A stretch of 37,420 nucleotides of DNA, from assembly GCA_030748485.1 (NCBI GenBank), contig JASMLW010000155.1, forward strand, positions 1 through 37,420. The letters run 5' to 3'. Within the stretch, counting starts at the first letter, position 1. Every line of letters begins with the position of its first letter. Below the pieces are notes generated by a model. That model was not told the origin of the DNA. It ran no database searches and saw nothing but the letters and a program-made list of their open reading frames with translations. Made by a program: the position numbers and the translations under genes. Positions 9,800 to 18,766 of the stretch are shown here, piece by piece. The stretch comes from Pirellulaceae bacterium. Its GTDB lineage: Bacteria; Planctomycetota; Planctomycetia; Pirellulales; Pirellulaceae.

Positions 9800-11059
9800 A
9801 TGCCCGCATCGTTCAGCAGGTTCGCCACCGAAGTGCAAGGTGAAACGGCGTTCACCGTTCTGGCGAAAGCACGCCAGCTGCAAGCCGCCGGCAAAGAGGT
9901 GATCGAGCTGGAGATTGGCGATAGTCCATTCCCGACGGCCGACGCGGCGACGGCTGCCGGAATCGCGGCGATCGAGGCGGACCAGTGCCATTACGGACCT
10001 TCCAGCGGGTTGCCCGATTTTCGCGACGCCGCCGCTGAATACATGGGCAGAGAATACGGCGTCGACGTCAAGGGCGAGAACGTCGTCGCCGGACCCGGAG
10101 CAAAGACATTTCAAACGTTGTTTTGCGAAGCGTTTCTCAATCCCGGTGATGGCGTGCTGGTCTTCAGTCCGCACTTCCCGACGTATCCGGCCAACATTCA
10201 CCGCCGCGGCGCGCGGATGGTCACATCGCGGCTCGAGCAGAGCCACGCATTTCGCCCGAATCTGGCCGACGTCGAACGGTTTCTCGACGAAGACCCGCAT
10301 CCCAAGGCGATCTTCCTCAACAGCCCGCACAATCCCACGGGCGGGATCGCATTGCCGGAGGACATCGCTGGATTGGCGGATATCATTCGCGGCCAAGACG
10401 TGGCGCTGTTCAGTGACGAGCCGTACGACCGGATGGTCTGGTCCGGCTCGCATCACACGCCGTTGGCCGAAGCGGGAATGCTCGACCAGTGCGTCTCGGC
10501 GTTTACGTTTAGCAAATCGTACAGCATGAGCGGTTGGCGGCTCGGGTTCGCAGTCAGCAGCGCGGCGATTGTCGACCGATTCACGCTGCTGACAAACACG
10601 GCGCTCTCGTGTGTGCCGCCATTCACGCAGATCGCCGGCGCCGCCGCTCTCCGCAATGGCGACGAGCAGCGGGAATCGCGAATGCAGGAGTTTCGGCTGA
10701 AGGTCGAGGGATTGGCGGCTCGAGTCGACAAGATCGACGGCATTGACTGCTTGACGCCGGGCGGAACATTCTACGTCTTCCCATCGGTCAAGGACGTCTG
10801 CAACCGGCTCGGCGTGACGTCGCACGGTTTGGCGTTGTTCGTGCTGGAGGGAGCCGACGACAATTTCGGTGTCGCCTGTTTGGGTGGCGAGTGCTTCGGC
10901 GAGGCCGGCGCCGGTTTCCTGCGGCTCAGCTGCGCTGAACCCGAAGACCGACTGCGGCAGGCCGTCGACTTCTTGCCCGAGGCTTTTGGTCGCACGGACC
11001 GTTTGGCCGCGTTTCTCGAGACGCGGCCCGAGTACCGTTTGGACGCTCCGTACGTTTGA
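9800..11059 (+). CDS. Class I/II aminotransferase (PLP-dependent)
   Basis: Fold-type I PLP enzyme of the aspartate aminotransferase family, 419 residues, cytoplasmic. Key residues are present: the N-terminal substrate loop LEIGDSPFPT, the phosphate-side GPGAKT (98-103), N178 in NSPHNPTGG, D206 and Y209 in SDEPYD for the PLP ring, K239 in FSKSYSMSGWRLGF for the Schiff base, and R247 of that block. The substrate-carboxylate arginine is probably in FLRLSCAEPEDRL near the C-terminus. The phrase IELEIGDSPFPT resembles broad aminotransferases acting on aspartate, aromatic or branched-chain amino acids, and the exact substrate is not evident. It stands alone, 101 bases after ligA, with no amino acid pathway genes nearby. 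GAAGGAAC precedes the ATG at 9800. Confidence 0.88.
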   Translation: MPASFSRFATEVQGETAFTVLAKARQLQAAGKEVIELEIGDSPFPTADAATAAGIAAIEADQCHYGPSSGLPDFRDAAAEYMGREYGVDVKGENVVAGPGAKTFQTLFCEAFLNPGDGVLVFSPHFPTYPANIHRRGARMVTSRLEQSHAFRPNLADVERFLDEDPHPKAIFLNSPHNPTGGIALPEDIAGLADIIRGQDVALFSDEPYDRMVWSGSHHTPLAEAGMLDQCVSAFTFSKSYSMSGWRLGFAVSSAAIVDRFTLLTNTALSCVPPFTQIAGAAALRNGDEQRESRMQEFRLKVEGLAARVDKIDGIDCLTPGGTFYVFPSVKDVCNRLGVTSHGLALFVLEGADDNFGVACLGGECFGEAGAGFLRLSCAEPEDRLRQAVDFLPEAFGRTDRLAAFLETRPEYRLDAPYV

Positions 11060-11210
11060 TGCGTTTGACGCGATTGACCTTGGTGGCGTGCGGGCTTGAG
11101 CGAGGTGCGACGATCGCGCACCGGTATTTTGGATAGCAATCCTGGCGTCAACACATCACAATCCACTCGGACAACCAATTTTCAAACGCAACCGCGATTC
11201 GGACCGAACC

Positions 11211-12482
11211 TTGTCATCCTTTCCCCACCACTGTTTCCGTCCGGCAGCTGCGGCGTGCCTGTTGTCTGTTGTGCTGGGTGTTGCATTGGCGGGGACCGAG
11301 AGCCGTGGGCAGGAGTTCCGCGGCGAGACGGCGGCCGTGTGGCTGGAGCGATTGACGAGCGGCGAACCGAACGCGGTGCGGCGGCGGGGCGCGTTTGCGC
11401 TCGGTCGGATTTCGCCGCCCACCGATGAAGCGGTCACCGCTTTGGGTGCGGCGCTCCAGGATCGAGACTTGGTGACGCGTTGGTACGCGGCCGATTCGTT
11501 GGGTCGTCTGGGCGCTGAGGCCGCCCCCGCGCTCGAACGTCTCGTCTTTGCGCTCACCGATTCCACCAACGACAACAATGTTCGCCGCAACGTCGCCAAA
11601 GCTCTGGCGCGGATCGGGCCGGCGGCCGCCGGCGCCTCGCCAAAACTCGTCGCGGCGCTGGCCCACGAAGACAAGATCTATCAACTCGAAGCGGCCGTTG
11701 CGCTGTGGCGGATCGAGAAACACGATCGCGCGGCGGAGACCGTTTGGCGATTGGTGGAGGACGGCGATGAGCGCGTCGCCTACCTGGCCACACGAGCCGT
11801 GCCTCGCGTGGGACAGGTAGTCGACGAAAAGCTGCCGACCGTCATCGCTCAACTGCGGCGCAAGTCCACCGACAACCGTCGCGCAGCCGCGGAGCTGCTG
11901 GGTCGTGAGTACGGTGAGCGGGCGGCGCCTGAGCTGCTCAAGTTGCTGACGAAGCCAACTCCGTCGCCGCAAGGCGCGTTGGCGGGGCTGGAGTACATCG
12001 TCGCGAAGGCGGATCCGGAAGGCGAAGAGCTGCTATCTTCGATCGTGACGGCGGCGGCTCCCTTGACGGCCGCCGAGGACAACGACATTCGCGAACACGC
12101 TGAGCGGCTGGTCGACCAGTGCGGAGCCGTCGCGTTGACGTCGCTGGTCGAATCGTGGTCTGAACAATCGGACGAGATGCGCGTTGTCTGGTTGCCGCTA
12201 TTGCGGGACCTGACAACGCGTTTGACGAAAGCGACGCCGCCCGGCGTTTCGGCGACTCAGCGGCAGCGACTGGAGAGACGGGCGTTGGAGTTTTTGGTGA
12301 GCGACGAATCGCTTTCCCAAACGGTCGGGCTGTTGTTGTTGGCCGAGTTGGGCAGCGCTCCGACGACCGCCGCCGAACTGGCCGTATTGCGCGAACAACT
12401 GCGCGGCGTCGACGTCGTCAATCGCCGCAACGCGGCGCGCGTGTTGCGACGTTCACTTGCAAAGAAGACACCTCAAAAATGA
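11211..12482 (+). CDS. Secreted HEAT-repeat protein
   Basis: A 423-residue protein made largely of helical pairs of the HEAT/PBS-lyase type. After a TTG start (11211) comes a hydrophobic segment, residues ~12-28 (AAAACLLSVVLGVALAG), that looks like a signal peptide. Repeats follow, for example AVRRRGAFALGRI, VTRWYAADSLGRL, VRRNVAKALARI, YQLEAAVALWRI and VAYLATRAVPRV, spaced about 35-38 residues, down to at least residue ~240; the last ~180 residues are helical but less regular. HEAT arrays bind proteins and have no catalytic role. Its stop is 41 bases before the MoxR gene, so it may belong to that operon. The start is uncertain; no ribosome site is seen and a later GTG would shorten the signal peptide. 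Confidence 0.75.
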   Translation: MSSFPHHCFRPAAAACLLSVVLGVALAGTESRGQEFRGETAAVWLERLTSGEPNAVRRRGAFALGRISPPTDEAVTALGAALQDRDLVTRWYAADSLGRLGAEAAPALERLVFALTDSTNDNNVRRNVAKALARIGPAAAGASPKLVAALAHEDKIYQLEAAVALWRIEKHDRAAETVWRLVEDGDERVAYLATRAVPRVGQVVDEKLPTVIAQLRRKSTDNRRAAAELLGREYGERAAPELLKLLTKPTPSPQGALAGLEYIVAKADPEGEELLSSIVTAAAPLTAAEDNDIREHAERLVDQCGAVALTSLVESWSEQSDEMRVVWLPLLRDLTTRLTKATPPGVSATQRQRLERRALEFLVSDESLSQTVGLLLLAELGSAPTTAAELAVLREQLRGVDVVNRRNAARVLRRSLAKKTPQK

Positions 12483-12523
12483 AATCACATCACGACCGCC
12501 CGTCGGCGGACGCGACGGGTTGA

Positions 12524-13519
12524 GTGGAGCAAACCAGAGGAGCGACTGACTTGGAAACGCAACAGATAGACCGCTTTCGAGATACGCATCGGGCGTTGCG
12601 CGAGGCCGTGGAGAGCCAGATAGTCGGTCAGAGCGACGCTGTCTCGGCCGTGTTGACGGCGTTGTTCGCCGGCGGACACGTTTTGCTCGAGGGCCCACCC
12701 GGCGTAGGCAAGACGGCGATCGTGCGAGCCATCGCCGACGCCGCCCCTTTACAGTTTCGCCGCATTCAATTCACTCCCGACTTGATGCCGGCCGACATCA
12801 TCGGCACATACATCGTGCTGGAGTCTCACGGTCGCCGGAAGTTCGAGTTTCAACAGGGCCCGATCTTCGCCAACATTCTGTTGGCGGATGAAATCAATCG
12901 CGCCACGCCCAAGACGCAGGCTGCGTTGCTCGAGGGATTGGAAGAGCGCTGCGTGACCGTGGCCAACGAGACATACGACCTCCCGTCTCCGTTCTTCGTC
13001 GTCGCCACGCGGGGCGACGTGGAGGGTGAAGGCACCTTTCCTTTGCCCGAGACGCAGCTCGACAGATTTCATTTCCACGTGCGGATGAGCTACCCCAGCG
13101 ACGAATCGTTGGAAGCGATGCTGATACGGATGACAGGCGCGGCTGCGAGTGGCGGCGAAGTTGTCTCGAAAGACGAAATCGTCGCCGCGCAGGCGACGGT
13201 CGCCGAGGTCGACGCCGGCGGTCCGCCGTGCCAATTCGCGGCGAAACTGCTCCGCGCGCTCCAGCCGACCGGCGAGCGAGCCGCGGCTGCGGTCAAGAAG
13301 TACGTCGAGCGCGGGGCCAGTCCACGAGCGGGAGCCGCCATGGTGTTGGGGGCCAAGGTGAACGCCTTGCTCGAAGGCCGGCAGGCGGCGACTCCCGACG
13401 ATGTGCGAGCGACCGCCGCCAACGTACTGCGCCATCGTCTCACGTTGAACTACGACGGGCACGCGGAGAACGTCGATCCCGCCGCCATCATTCAAGAAGT
13501 GTTGCAAGGCGTCAGCTAA
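12524..13519 (+). CDS. MoxR-family AAA+ ATPase
   Basis: ATPase of the MoxR group, which works with vWA-domain partners as a chaperone-like remodeller. Walker A is GPPGVGKT (57-64), the MoxR-specific block QFTPDLMPADIIGT follows (82-95), Walker B is LLADEINRA (D122, E123), and the arginine-containing LPETQLDRF block is near 174-182. A C-terminal lid with helices ends the protein at residue 331. The sensor-1 stretch reads ATRGDVEGEG where MoxR proteins normally have ATQNP-x-E-x-x-G, so the sensor asparagine appears to be missing. The GTG at 12524 is the longest start; a TTG at 12551 after AGAGGAG (12535-12541) is an equally good candidate and would remove nine residues. It is followed 14 bases later by a DUF58 gene, the standard MoxR operon order. 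Confidence 0.9.
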   Translation: MEQTRGATDLETQQIDRFRDTHRALREAVESQIVGQSDAVSAVLTALFAGGHVLLEGPPGVGKTAIVRAIADAAPLQFRRIQFTPDLMPADIIGTYIVLESHGRRKFEFQQGPIFANILLADEINRATPKTQAALLEGLEERCVTVANETYDLPSPFFVVATRGDVEGEGTFPLPETQLDRFHFHVRMSYPSDESLEAMLIRMTGAAASGGEVVSKDEIVAAQATVAEVDAGGPPCQFAAKLLRALQPTGERAAAAVKKYVERGASPRAGAAMVLGAKVNALLEGRQAATPDDVRATAANVLRHRLTLNYDGHAENVDPAAIIQEVLQGVS

Positions 13520-13533
13520 GCCGAAAGGTCTCT

Positions 13534-14430
13534 ATGAGTCACGCGCTGGCCGAATCGATTCGCTCCGACACGCGCTATCTGTTTAGCCGCGTCGGCCGGC
13601 AATGGCGGCGGCGACTGCTCGGCCAACGCCCCGACGTCGCGTTGCAGGCTGGCGTGGAGGCGAGTGATCAAGCTGACTATTCGATCGGCGACGATCTCAA
13701 GTACGTCGATTGGAATCGCTGCGCCCGTCACGACGAACTCGTGTCGAAGCGGTTTCCGGGGAGTGAATTGCAGGAGCTGCACCTCTGGTGCGACGCCTCG
13801 GCCAGCATGGGTGTAGGGGCGGGCAAATGGGACTTTGCTCGGCGAGTTGTCGGTGCGCTCGGCCAGCTGGCGATCCGGTCGGGCGAGTCGGTGTGGATGG
13901 GCGCGTTCGCTCAGTCGTCTCTGCGGCCCGGCGGCCCGTGGCGCGGCCCGTCGTCGGAGCCCGCGGTGGCGGGCGAGTTAGACGGATGGACGACGGCTGA
14001 CGAACCGGGCGACTTTCGCACGATGGCTCGGTGGGTCACCGAGCGGCATCCAGCGGGCCGAACCTTGATTGTGATCAGCGACCTCTTCCACTCGCGCGAC
14101 TCCCATTTTGACGAAGCCGTTCGTCGTCTCCGCCGACATCGTTGCAATGTGCTGCTGATTCAAGTCTTCGGGCCGGACGAGGCGGACCCGAGCTTGCTCG
14201 GCAACTTTCAACTGCGGGATCCCGAATCGGGAAGTGGAGTCGGGGCCGTCCTCTCCCGCGAAGATCTGGCTCATTATCGAGACGTGTTCGACGAGTACTG
14301 CGCCGGCATGCGGAGGCTCTGTCGGCGGGCCTCGGTCGGCCTTCTGCAGACTTCCTCGGCGTCGCGGCCGGCGGAGGCGATCGCGCGGCTCACGAGGTTG
14401 CATCAATCGTTTCGCCGAGGGGGAGCCTGA
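13534..14430 (+). CDS. DUF58 domain protein (MoxR partner, vWA-like)
   Basis: A 298-residue DUF58 protein. Its diagnostic stretch is YSIGDDLKYVDWNRCARHDELVSKRF, matching the DUF58 pattern GDD-x3-IDW-x3-AR-x3-L-x-x-K. This is followed by a vWA-like segment with LWCDASASM, a DxSxS-type metal site, and a later LIVISDLFHS strand. DUF58 proteins are encoded next to MoxR ATPases almost everywhere and are thought to be their substrates or adaptors. The ATG at 13534 lies 14 bases after the MoxR stop and is preceded by CCGAAAGG. The stop codon TGA (14428-14430) shares its last base with the next ATG, so translation is coupled. No membrane helix is seen, so it is probably cytoplasmic. Confidence 0.88.
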   Translation: MSHALAESIRSDTRYLFSRVGRQWRRRLLGQRPDVALQAGVEASDQADYSIGDDLKYVDWNRCARHDELVSKRFPGSELQELHLWCDASASMGVGAGKWDFARRVVGALGQLAIRSGESVWMGAFAQSSLRPGGPWRGPSSEPAVAGELDGWTTADEPGDFRTMARWVTERHPAGRTLIVISDLFHSRDSHFDEAVRRLRRHRCNVLLIQVFGPDEADPSLLGNFQLRDPESGSGVGAVLSREDLAHYRDVFDEYCAGMRRLCRRASVGLLQTSSASRPAEAIARLTRLHQSFRRGGA

Positions 14431-16196
14431 TGCAATTCGCACACCCCTCATCGCTGATCTGGTTTGCCGCCGCCGCGCTGATAGTCGCGATGTACCTGTG
14501 GCGCGGTCGTCGCCGCGGACAACCTGTCGGAGCGCTCTTCTTGTGGCGGGCGGCGCTGGAGCGCCGTTCGACCTGGTCGCGTTGGTCGCGTTGGTTCTCG
14601 TGCGCCATTCACGTCGCCATGCTGCTGGCTTTCGCGCTGCTGCTGGCCGAGCCGTTTTGGGCGACCGGCAAGGACAACAGCCGCAACGTGTTCCTGATTA
14701 TCGACGCGTCGGCGACGATGTCGGCGGGTGCACCGAGTCGGCTGCAGACAGCAAAAGAAAAAGCCAAACGCGTGGTTGAGTCGTTGGGTTTGTACGAGCG
14801 GGCGGCGGTGCTGGCGATGGGTGAAGACACCCGCGTCGTGCAGCGGATGACGGGCGATCGACAGCGGCTCGCGCAAGCGATCGATTCGATCGAAGCGGAG
14901 ACCGCAACGGGAAATCTACGCCGCGCGTTTGAGATAGCCACCGCGGCCGCCGAGTCGTTCGACAACGCCCGCATCGTGATCGCAACCGACGGACAGGGCG
15001 TGGCCCTCAACCGATTCCCCAATGTCCAGTGGTTGGATGCGGCAGCCGCCGATCCCGCCCGCGAAAACTGGGCCGTCGCTAACTTGGCGGCTCGCCGATC
15101 GTCGCCGGCCGATCAGGATTACGAGTTCCGATTCGCTATCCAGTCGTTCGGGGGGAGCAAACCGGTTGACTGCCAGGTTTCGCTCAACGGAAAACAAGTT
15201 TCCCGCCACGAGTCGATCGGAGAGGGCGGTTTGGGTGGAGGACGAGTGACGGCCCCGCAAGGTGGAATCCTCTCGATCAAGATTCTTGGCGACGACGGTC
15301 TGCTGGCGGACAACCAAGCGGCCGTCTTCTTGCCGCCGCCCCGTCGAGTTGCTCTGGCAATCGCCGGCGATGAAGCGGACTGGAGCCAATGGCGAGATCG
15401 ACAGCTCTGGGCTGCAGCCGGAGACGATCTCGACAACAAACCGCAAGTCCTCACGGTCGTTCCTCCAAGTCCGACCGGCGGAGACGGGCAGGACGGCGAC
15501 GTTTGGATCGCCCCGCGATACGATTCGATGTACTGGACGTGGCGGACGACGCTCCAATTGTCGCCGCTGAAATCGGAGGCCGTTGTCAAAGGTCCGACGT
15601 CTTCCTTGACCGCGGGCGTCGATCTGTCCGGCGTCACCGTCGAGCGAGTTGAGCAGTTGGAGTTCGCCGCGGGGGTCGAGCCGATCGTGGTGCTGGCCAG
15701 CGAGTCGAACGCGCCTGTCTGCACTTTGATCCGCACGGACGACGGCGAGCGCTTGGTCTGGCACGCTCCGTTGGAAGGCGCGGCTCCGGAGCTGAGAGAG
15801 TTGGCGGAAGAGGTCGCCGCGCGCGCGATCGATCGCTTTGCCGATTTCACACCGACGATCTACCGGGCTCATCGCCTTGGCGAGGCGATCGCACTGCCTC
15901 CTGGGGACGGACCGGTCAGCGTGCAAGCGCCCGACGCGACCGGCATCGACGCGCCGGCCGACGCGAGCTTCGTGCGCCCGACGGGGCAAGTCGGCGAGTG
16001 GCGGATCGGCGGCGCGCCGACGCCAGTGCATTTGATGGCGGGAGTTGAAAGCGAAATGGACTGGACGTCGATTGAAGACGATCAGTCGCTGTACACGCCG
16101 CGAAGTCGAACGGCGTTGTGGCAGTGGTTCGCTTGCCTGGCGATCTTGCTGCAAGTTGTCGAGTGGGCGATGCGCAAATTTGGCTGGACCATTTAG
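14430..16196 (+). CDS. BatA-like membrane protein with vWA domain
   Basis: A 588-residue protein with the layout of the BatA/N-terminal-double-transmembrane family. A first helix spans ~8-24 and a second ~57-74; a vWA domain follows from ~86, with the metal-site motif DASATMS (92-98) and a later IVIATDGQG strand near 190. The middle of the protein is a periplasmic, beta-rich region. A final helix lies just before the C-terminus (FACLAILLQVVEWAM). In known operons such proteins act in the inner membrane with MoxR and DUF58 partners. The ATG overlaps the upstream stop by one base (TGATG). A much longer reading frame exists upstream but would run through the DUF58 gene, so the start at 14430 is preferred. 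Confidence 0.85.
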   Translation: MQFAHPSSLIWFAAAALIVAMYLWRGRRRGQPVGALFLWRAALERRSTWSRWSRWFSCAIHVAMLLAFALLLAEPFWATGKDNSRNVFLIIDASATMSAGAPSRLQTAKEKAKRVVESLGLYERAAVLAMGEDTRVVQRMTGDRQRLAQAIDSIEAETATGNLRRAFEIATAAAESFDNARIVIATDGQGVALNRFPNVQWLDAAAADPARENWAVANLAARRSSPADQDYEFRFAIQSFGGSKPVDCQVSLNGKQVSRHESIGEGGLGGGRVTAPQGGILSIKILGDDGLLADNQAAVFLPPPRRVALAIAGDEADWSQWRDRQLWAAAGDDLDNKPQVLTVVPPSPTGGDGQDGDVWIAPRYDSMYWTWRTTLQLSPLKSEAVVKGPTSSLTAGVDLSGVTVERVEQLEFAAGVEPIVVLASESNAPVCTLIRTDDGERLVWHAPLEGAAPELRELAEEVAARAIDRFADFTPTIYRAHRLGEAIALPPGDGPVSVQAPDATGIDAPADASFVRPTGQVGEWRIGGAPTPVHLMAGVESEMDWTSIEDDQSLYTPRSRTALWQWFACLAILLQVVEWAMRKFGWTI

Positions 16197-16205
16197 GAGC
16201 CCGCG

Positions 16206-18602
16206 ATGCTGGCCGGTCTGACACAACTCACCTCGAACCAAACCGCCTTGTGCGCCGCTGGGCTGTCGTGGCAGCACCCGCTGAGGCTCGCGCTGATCGC
16301 CGTTGCGATCGTGGTCGTCGTGCTCGAGGTCGTCAGGCGAAGGACTGAGGAGAGCGGAATCAAGGCCTGGGCGGTCGTCGCGCTGCGGGCGGGCGGCTGC
16401 ATCGCCATCGCCGTCTCGCTGGGCGAACCGATTTGGCGGGACGAGATCACGAGCGGCCGGACGATATTGCTGCGCGAGCGGGGGCCGTTGATCGAGCTCG
16501 ACGAGTCATCGCCGCCGGACGACGTCGACGAAACCTTATTCACCGATGGCGATCCCGCCCGCGCGCTGGCGGTGGCTGCCGGCTCGGTCGCTGATGAAGA
16601 GCCGTTGCAGTTGGTGTTGGAGTCGCGCGGTCGCGACGCCGACGGCTCGCTGGCGGCGGCTTCCCGCGATGAATCGCAAGCGAGCGCCGTGCTGGAAGTG
16701 GGGCGGGTCCGCGACGCGGCCGTCCGACGCCTGTTGATGCGACACCACTCGACGCCGCGGGGGACGATCGCCGTCAGCGCCGAATTGTCGTCGTCCGGCG
16801 AATTGCGTGGAGCGCTGCGCTGGTTCGTCGACGAAAGACAGACATTGGATCAGGCCGTGACATTGCGTCGAGGGCTCCAGACCTTCGCCTGGGAGACCCC
16901 CGCGGCGGGCCGTGATCGAGTCTCGATTCGGGTTGAGTTTCACTCGGCGGATGATGGCGTCGAGACGAACAACACGGTGCGCGGACGCTGGACTGCATCA
17001 CCGCCGTTGAGTGTTTTAGTCGCCGGCGGCGGGGGCTCCACACCGGCTCAGTTTCTCGACCAACACGGTTATCGCTGCCGGCCGGGCGAGTTTCCGGGAA
17101 CGTTGTCCGAAATGCTCGGCTACGATCTGATCTTGGCTCTCGACGGAGCCGACCAGTGGACGGAAGAGCAGAGACAGTTTGCCGAACAGTACGTGCGGCG
17201 GGGTGGCGGATTGTTCATCGCCGGCGGCGACGAGCTGTTCGCCGCGAACTCGCTGGAGAACTCGGGGTGGGAAGCGTGGTTGCCCGTTTCCGCGGCCACC
17301 GAGGAGGCCGAACAGCGCCGCCAGCGAGTGGCGATGGTGCTGCTTGTCGATCGATCCGAGTCGATGCTCGAGGACGACCGGCTCGGCTTGGCCAAGCAGG
17401 CCGCCCAGAAGACGGTTGAGTTGATTCACGCTGATGATCGGGTCGGCGTGCTCGCGTTCGGCGACGAGAGTCTCTGGGTCAGCCCAATCGGCGCAGCGGG
17501 AGACAAGAGCGCCGTGTTGCAGCGGATCGACACGCTGGTCGCCGCCGGCGTGACCAACATGTATCCGGCGCTCGAGAAGGCCTACTTGGCATTGGAGCAA
17601 ACGGTCGCCGATCGCAAACACATCATCGTGTTGACGGACGGCATTTCGTCACCCGGCGACTTCGACGAAATCGCTCGCGCGTGTGCGGACGCGAAGATTA
17701 CGGTGGGAACGGTTTCGATCAGTTCGGGCGCCGAGCAAATCGTCTTGCAACAGATCGCTCAGATCGCCGGCGGACGGCACCATCACTGCGAAGATCCGCA
17801 AGACCTGCCCACGGTGCTCGAAAAAGAGGCTCGCAGCGCGGTCTCAGCGACGCCGCAGACATCTTGGGAGAGTTTCGAGTTGCGAGGTTTGCCGGGCGTT
17901 GATTTGTCGCGGGCTCCCGACCTGCGGAAACTGACGGTGACTCAGCCCAAGCCCGATGCGGAACTGGTGCTTTTGGCGGGAGCGGGGGATCCGTTGCTGG
18001 CTTGGCGCCGGCACGGAGCGGGAGCGGTCGCCGTGTTCACGGCGCCTGGCGAGGCGCTGTTCGGCCAACAGTGGCGGGCGTGGCCGGCGTATTCGGCGAT
18101 GTGGACGTCGCTGGCGGCTGTATTGTCACGGCCGTCCGACTCGACGCCGCTGCCCATCACGATCGAGTGGCGCGGTGATCGACTTGAGGTTCAAGTCGAC
18201 AGCTGGGGAGCGGACCAACCGTGGGAGAGCGTATCGGCGCAGATTGGCTCGAAGCCCTACGACATGGTCGAGACAGCACCGCATTGGTGGGCGACCGTCG
18301 TGACGACCGACGCGGCTGGACCGCTCACGGTCGCCGTGACTGTGCTGACGCCGGACGGTCGCTCGCGAACGGCTGAACTCGAGGCGCATCGGGGCTACGA
18401 TCGCCACTTGCTCGAACCGGGTCCGGACATCGCGATGCTGCAATGGGTGGCTGGACAGGCCGACACGCAGGTGAAATCCGCCGCCGCCGAGATCCAGCCG
18501 CACACCGCTCCCGTACCGCGAGCCTGGCCGATGTGGAGGTGGCTCGCGATGTGCGGCATCGCGCTGTTTCTGCTTGAGATAGGCGTTCGGCGGTTGGCGT
18601 AG
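16206..18602 (+). CDS. Membrane-anchored vWA protein with glutamine amidotransferase-like fold
   Basis: A 798-residue protein completing the MoxR operon. Two N-terminal helices (residues ~27-43 and 54-72) and one at the C-terminus (~776-795) anchor it in the inner membrane. A complete vWA domain lies at ~375-545: VLLVDRSESM gives the DxSxS metal site, TNMYPAL supplies the threonine and LTDGISSPGD the aspartate. The sequence before it (GYDLILALDGADQW, RRGGGLFIAGGDELF) and after it (LAWRRHGAGAVAVFTAP) resembles one glutamine amidotransferase-like domain split by the vWA insert; I see no catalytic cysteine. Such fused proteins accompany MoxR/DUF58 genes in planctomycetes. AGGAG (16195-16199), overlapping the upstream stop, is spaced six bases from the ATG. 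Confidence 0.85.
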   Translation: MLAGLTQLTSNQTALCAAGLSWQHPLRLALIAVAIVVVVLEVVRRRTEESGIKAWAVVALRAGGCIAIAVSLGEPIWRDEITSGRTILLRERGPLIELDESSPPDDVDETLFTDGDPARALAVAAGSVADEEPLQLVLESRGRDADGSLAAASRDESQASAVLEVGRVRDAAVRRLLMRHHSTPRGTIAVSAELSSSGELRGALRWFVDERQTLDQAVTLRRGLQTFAWETPAAGRDRVSIRVEFHSADDGVETNNTVRGRWTASPPLSVLVAGGGGSTPAQFLDQHGYRCRPGEFPGTLSEMLGYDLILALDGADQWTEEQRQFAEQYVRRGGGLFIAGGDELFAANSLENSGWEAWLPVSAATEEAEQRRQRVAMVLLVDRSESMLEDDRLGLAKQAAQKTVELIHADDRVGVLAFGDESLWVSPIGAAGDKSAVLQRIDTLVAAGVTNMYPALEKAYLALEQTVADRKHIIVLTDGISSPGDFDEIARACADAKITVGTVSISSGAEQIVLQQIAQIAGGRHHHCEDPQDLPTVLEKEARSAVSATPQTSWESFELRGLPGVDLSRAPDLRKLTVTQPKPDAELVLLAGAGDPLLAWRRHGAGAVAVFTAPGEALFGQQWRAWPAYSAMWTSLAAVLSRPSDSTPLPITIEWRGDRLEVQVDSWGADQPWESVSAQIGSKPYDMVETAPHWWATVVTTDAAGPLTVAVTVLTPDGRSRTAELEAHRGYDRHLLEPGPDIAMLQWVAGQADTQVKSAAAEIQPHTAPVPRAWPMWRWLAMCGIALFLLEIGVRRLA

Positions 18603-18766
18603 GAGCGAGATGGCGGGCGGACGATGTTCCGGGCCGCAGGCCAGTCCATCCGACGGAGTGAAACGGCGGAAATGTCTCGCACCCCGTTGCTGAACGGGCG
18701 TCGATTGGTTCAAGATGTTAGTTGCCTGTGAGTCTCATCCCTTCGCCGTGCGTAGTCGCCCCGCCC

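Noticed and set aside
14142..14429. Upstream extension of the BatA-like gene
   Set aside because: It would lie wholly within the DUF58 gene. The TGATG junction and the membrane-helix start at 14430 fit better.
14916..16277. Antisense open frame opposite the BatA-like gene
   Set aside because: Same codon-bias shadow; it would cross the boundary of two real genes.
18687..18716. TTGCTG and CAAGAT as a promoter for the kinase gene
   Set aside because: Spacing is acceptable (18 bases) but the -10 matches only three of six positions.
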